Source: Papiliotrema nemorosa
Taxonomy: Eukaryota; Basidiomycota; Tremellomycetes; Tremellales; Rhynchogastremaceae
Length of the DNA: 64,000 nucleotides
Assembly: GCA_032158125.1 (NCBI GenBank)
Contig: JASKOT010000016.1
Span: 124,001-188,000 of the forward strand
Direction of reading: 5' to 3'
Positions 60,272 through 64,000 of this stretch are shown here, one piece after another. The stretch's first letter is position 1. Each line of letters starts with the position of its first letter. Below the pieces are notes generated by a model, which saw only the letters and a program-made list of their open reading frames with translations, was not told the DNA's origin and did not search any database. A program made the position numbers and the translations under genes.

Positions 60272-60596
60272 AGAATAGACGAATCAGCAGCAGTAACATC
60301 AAAAGTAGAATACATCCATGTGCATCATGGACAGGGATCGCACTTGGAGTATGCAGCGTGCAGTATCGCACGGATACGAGACCAAGCCCTTTCAACGGTT
60401 CGCGAGAATTGATTACAAGCTGCATCCGGGTATAGCATCTACTCATTATGTCCAAATCGATCTACTCTCGAGACGTGCGCTAGATATCGTTCAATAACCT
60501 GATCCTGATCCCTGTCTGTCCTCAGCCCAGCCACTATCGCACCACCGGCGGTCGACTCCACACTCTACCAGATGAGATGAGACGTCTCATGAGAAT
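60272..60596. other. Convergent 3' spacer
   Basis: 325 bp tail-to-tail between the sugar transporter and alanine aminotransferase; nothing coding is seen. Confidence 0.6.
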
Positions 60597-62359
60597 CTCT
60601 TCATAAAGTCCTTGTGGAACCCTTCAATCTTGCTCACATAGTCCTCTACACCAGGACACAGCGCAGTCACACGAAGGTGATATGTCCCGTCCTCTTGTCC
60701 GAACCCAGACCCAGCCACAGCACAGATACCCGTCGCGTCTGATCGTCAGCTCTCATCCGTGTCAACGTCAATGTCAATGTCCGTCATTGACGATACTCAC
60801 CCAAGAGTTCCAAGGCGTACATGACATCGGCTGGTTTACCCGCTTTCTTAGCTTCTTCAATGGCCTTGGCGGGCATATCGATCTTCGGGAAGAGGTACAT
60901 GGCCCCGTCGGCCGGTTGACATGACATTCCAGGGAGCGAGTTGAATTTCTCTCCCATGTATTTGGAGCGATCTTTGAGGTTGTTTAACGTGAGTGAGGTT
61001 TCCTTTTCAAATTGCGCATAAGATGGTTCTCCCGGTTTAGGCGGGGACACCAAGAGATCCACACCGATCTGTGTGTGAGTAATGTAACAACCCGTGTGAT
61101 CGAGTGGAGACTGACCTGGCCGGAAACGGGTGGACAGAGATTCACACTGGCCATCTTGTACACTTGCTCCATGACTTCCTCGCTCAGATTCACACACTCA
61201 AAGTACCCTCCTCTCCTTCCACATTCCCCGCTCACACCCTTTGAGATCGAATGGAAAGAGACCAGCTCGACACCCTCTGCTACTTCCTTGGGCATGCTTC
61301 GGAGTACCTTTTTAAACGAAATGAAAGGTTTGTTTTCCGGGTCGAAAATGTTGGATTGGTAGACTTCATCGGCGAGAAGTAAGATTCGTTCGTCGTAACA
61401 TAGCTGAATGACTTCTTTGATTGCTTCTTCGGATAGACAAGCACCGGTAGGGTTCCCAGGGTTTATAATTGCCAGAGCCTTGACTGGCGTGTTTTCCTCC
61501 TTGGCCTTGGCGATGGCGTCTTCCAAGACTTTGTAGTTCATCGACCATCCTTCTGATTCTTGGAGGTAGTATGGGAGAGGTTTAGCCTGGACGAAAGCGA
61601 GGGTAGCGGTGTAGAGGGGGTACTGAGGGATGGGGATCATGCAACCGTCGCCTTTTTGAAGAGCGATATTGAGGATAGACGAGACACCGGCAGATGCTCC
61701 GGCAGTGAGGTAGATCGATTCCGGATCAGCAGGGTACCCATCTCGTTCTACCATCAGCCCACATCTCAGTCTACCTGCTCACCCTCAACGAACTTGGCGA
61801 CTCGCTTTCGGATGGCCAAAACGCCCTTGGAATGGGTGTACGCCCCCGTAGATCCAATCTCCTCATGCAGAGACTTTGCTCGTTCAATCACATCCTCTGG
61901 ATAAATCTTCTTGGCAACTTCCAAATGGTCCAAGAACAGATCCGGATACTCCAAGAGCGAGACGACCTGCCTCCAATAAGTGATGGGTCTCTGATCTAGC
62001 CCCTTTTGTTGGGGGTTACCGATATTGGCCGTGACTACTTTATCGAAAGGTAGCTTTGGCGTTGGGGATCCGCCTGAATCTGAAGATGGTGCGAGGGGAG
62101 AAGCGAGTTGTTGAGAGTATTTATCTGCCTTGAGGGCCAACTCTCCCCGGACGGCATATTGAACTTCGAGTACTGCCGGGTTGATGGTGTCTTTACTGAG
62201 GACTGGTTGTCGTGAAGATGAACTATGTCCGTTGGGCGCCATGGTAAGTGTAGAACAATGTAAGGATCGGATGGAGATAAGAGGTGAAGAAGAGTGTCGA
62301 GATGGGAGAGTGATAGAAGAGATCGATCTGAATCGAATCGTGGTCTTCGCACGCATCAT
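60597..62359 (-). CDS. ALT1: Alanine aminotransferase
   Basis: PLP enzyme interconverting alanine plus 2-oxoglutarate and pyruvate plus glutamate. From ATG 62359 the first 39 residues are rich in Arg and Ser without acids (MMRAKTTIRFRSISSITL...), a clear mitochondrial presequence. A second in-frame ATG at 62242 (MAPNGHSSS) would start a cytosolic form, so dual targeting is possible. The catalytic fold shows 'VVTANIGNPQQKGLDQRPIT', 'YLTAGASAGVSSILN', 'ALAIINPGNPTGACLSEEAI', 'ILLLADEVYQSNIF' and the PLP-lysine segment 'VSFHSISKGVSGECGRRGGY', all typical of ALT. The C-terminal exon ends 'DFMKRFS'. Four exons. Size and motifs indicate an intact enzyme. Confidence 0.94.
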
Positions 62360-63017
62360 GATAGCTCTATTGCCGGATGTTCGGAGGAGAGCGATAACGC
62401 CAATTCAACGGGTTGCAGGGGGGAAAAAGGGGCCCGGAAAGGGGTATGCAGGGGTTCCGGACAGTGGAAAAGGTGACCGCGAAGGACGACTATTGGAATG
62501 TAATGGTTTAGACTCGCTCAGAAGACCCGAGAGGAGGCGGAAGAGCAGGGGACGAGGGGGGAAGTCCAATCCGAAAAAATCAACAGGGACCCGATAACCC
62601 GTTGCGTTGGAAAACGGACCGCCGATGGGGATCTGCCGAGATGGAATGGGAGAAAGACAGAGTTGGGCTGGTAGTGTATCAGAGATTGCGTCGTGCTCAG
62701 TGAGAAGATGGGAAGAGGGATATCGTTGAGAGCTTTGAAAGGGCCTTTGACACGATCAAAAAGCTCGCTTCCAACGCCTCGGTGGGGGAGTGTTCGTTGC
62801 GATGCCCCGCATTCGACTCGTGGTAACGAGGGAATGATCAGCGTCGGCACCCTCAAACATGCATCGCATAGGTCAAACGGTCCAAGCATCATTGTAGGCG
62901 TTGCACACAGCTAGTCTTGTGAATATTGCGAGTCAAGAGGCATATGGCCATCGAGCAATCAAGGTGGAAGATGGTGCCCACAGCAGCGTGCCTTGTGATA
63001 TTATGAGATGCATACAA
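62360..63017. other. Intergenic spacer, ALT1 upstream / SVIP-like gene 3' side
   Basis: 658 bp. A 124-codon minus frame (62518-62892) lacks any recognisable feature and is not annotated. I see only presumed promoter and UTR. Confidence 0.5.
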
Positions 63018-63552
63018 CTATAGATCCACCTAATTCCAGTCTCCCCGATCCTATTTGATAAGCTGAAGAGCGGAGCACGCGACGTAAGATTGTAGCTCAC
63101 CATCATCCTTTCATTGGGGTTCTGAACAGGACTCGTAGCCGTTCTTCTGTCCTGTTCAAGCTTTGAGCTCAATTGTCCAGCTTTCGGGTTGGATGTATTG
63201 ATCCCCTTCTTTTTGGCCTACATATCAGTTTCTATCTCGAGCATCATCGATCATCCCTCGCTCGCCATATAGCAAGAGCTCTGGATGGATTTCAAGACTC
63301 GTTACTCACCGCGTTGGCCCGTTCTTCAGCTGCTCTCAATGCTCTATCCCGCGCATCACCATCATCTGCTCCATTGACAGTTGGTCCACCCCCCAGTGTC
63401 CTCGGTGGATCGGTATTACGGTTCTTATGTGCGGTAGATCCGGACGAAGGAGGGGGTGCGGGAGTGGAGGTGGAAGGGGATGGTCCGGAGCCTAGTTTTT
63501 GGCCTTTACCGTGTTCCGTAGACGAAGAAGGGTCGGAAAAGCAGTTGCCCAT
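63018..63552 (-). CDS. Small protein with N-terminal acylation motif, SVIP-like
   Basis: Three inferred exons: the first ends in the Ala/Glu/Arg helix at about 63310; the second encodes 'AKKKGINTSNPKAGQLSSKL'; a tiny last exon gives 'VDL' and stop 63018-63020. The total is about 120 residues. The N-terminus MGNCFSD has the Gly2 (N-myristoylation) and Cys4 (palmitoylation) pattern of membrane-tethered small proteins. A Pro/Ser/Thr-rich linker follows, then the helix 'RDRALRAAEERANAV'. This order (acylated MGxC, then an Ala/Glu/Arg helix) resembles the small VCP/p97-interacting protein SVIP, whose VIM helix has similar composition. That is a resemblance only; membrane attachment is the safer inference. 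The last exon is uncertain, since an alternative acceptor 12 bases on changes the final residues. Confidence 0.6.
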
Positions 63553-64000
63553 GGCTAGAGAATTCTGACAGAAGAGCTGGGGTCCGAGAGACTCGCAAGT
63601 TCTAGTTGGAACTTGTGATCTGACCGAGAGGGGGAGACGTTGAAAGGGCGAGAGAGGTATTGATGAATTGTTGTTACCCCGCGCAAGGCTGAGAGTCTAG
63701 CGAGTCGACCAGTTGATGAATTACAGGATGAGACTGTAGGCGATAAACGGAAAGACACGTATGTACAGCTCGAGATGAAGAGGTTTGGTGCTATGCAGAA
63801 TGGGGAGATCCTTTCTCCCAGGTGGACCGATTCTTGGCGTAAACAAATACAGTCAGAGCAATCGTACCGCCGCCCGCAGTCTGCCAATGCCCGAGGTCAT
63901 GTCGACCCGACTTCACCTGTCACAGCCAACAAACTCAGGTCGCGGTAATCATCGCATGTCCCGTCGAGCGTGATGAATGGCAATGCGCAGAGTTGTGGAT
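63553..64000. other. Right end of window, upstream of the SVIP-like gene
   Basis: 448 bp; no coding sequence supported. The frames here (63555-63887 minus, 63785-63973 plus) have no recognisable features. Confidence 0.5.

Noticed and set aside
62518..62892. 124-codon minus-strand frame upstream of ALT1
   Set aside because: Compositionally random with no recognisable motif; more likely UTR/intergenic.

Overview
The window looks like a nuclear chromosome segment from a basidiomycete yeast, most likely a tremellomycete related to Cryptococcus or Kwoniella. The grounds are: almost every gene is broken by many short GT-AG introns (mostly 38-70 bp, with CTAAT/CTGAC-like branch sites and NAG acceptors); intergenic spaces are short; and the conserved proteins are of fungal type (PMA1-like proton pump, CBK1-like NDR kinase, SLC45/Sut1-like transporter, basidiomycete-style COPI alpha). 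I saw no operons, rRNA, tRNA, CRISPR array or transposon. Exon borders were read by eye from splice motifs, frame and family similarity.

Left part (1-25.9 kb), mostly conserved housekeeping genes: the end of a coiled-coil protein; eIF2B delta (minus); MCM2 (plus) with two ACGCGT boxes upstream; a complex I assembly factor of the NDUFAF2/NDUFA12 type (minus) divergent from signal peptidase subunit SPC2 (plus); then a notable divergent pair. That pair is a fusion of aspartyl-tRNA synthetase with a DUF2156 aminoacyl-transferase domain (ErdS architecture, ergosteryl-aspartate synthase) and an alpha/beta hydrolase that may be the matching ergosteryl-aspartate hydrolase (ErdH). After it come a secreted Ser/Pro-rich protein, a full-length ABCC transporter, RAD14/XPA, a GIR2-like RWD protein and a hotdog thioesterase.

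Middle part (26-49.5 kb): a PMA1-type H+-ATPase and a type IIC (Na+/K+-ATPase-like) P-type ATPase lie on either side of three small unrecognised genes. B12D/NDUFA4-like and CBK1 kinase genes follow. Then comes a nest of lineage-specific genes: three tandem paralogues (42.3-45.8 kb) of small secreted six-cysteine proteins ending in HEEL, HDEL and HDEL, and two tandem paralogues of a second family (46.6-49.5 kb). In each family one copy carries an apparent disabling change: a one-base frameshift in the first HDEL-family copy, and an in-frame TAG in place of TGG in the second copy of the other family. A divergent relative of the HDEL family seems to sit at 33 kb. Several of these genes have a clear TATA box 85-115 bp before the ATG.

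Right part (49.6-64 kb): COPI alpha (minus), a UDP-glycosyltransferase-like gene (plus), SNU13 (minus), an SLC45/Sut1-like sugar transporter (plus), an alanine aminotransferase with a mitochondrial presequence and an internal ATG (minus), and a small protein with an N-terminal acylation motif (minus).
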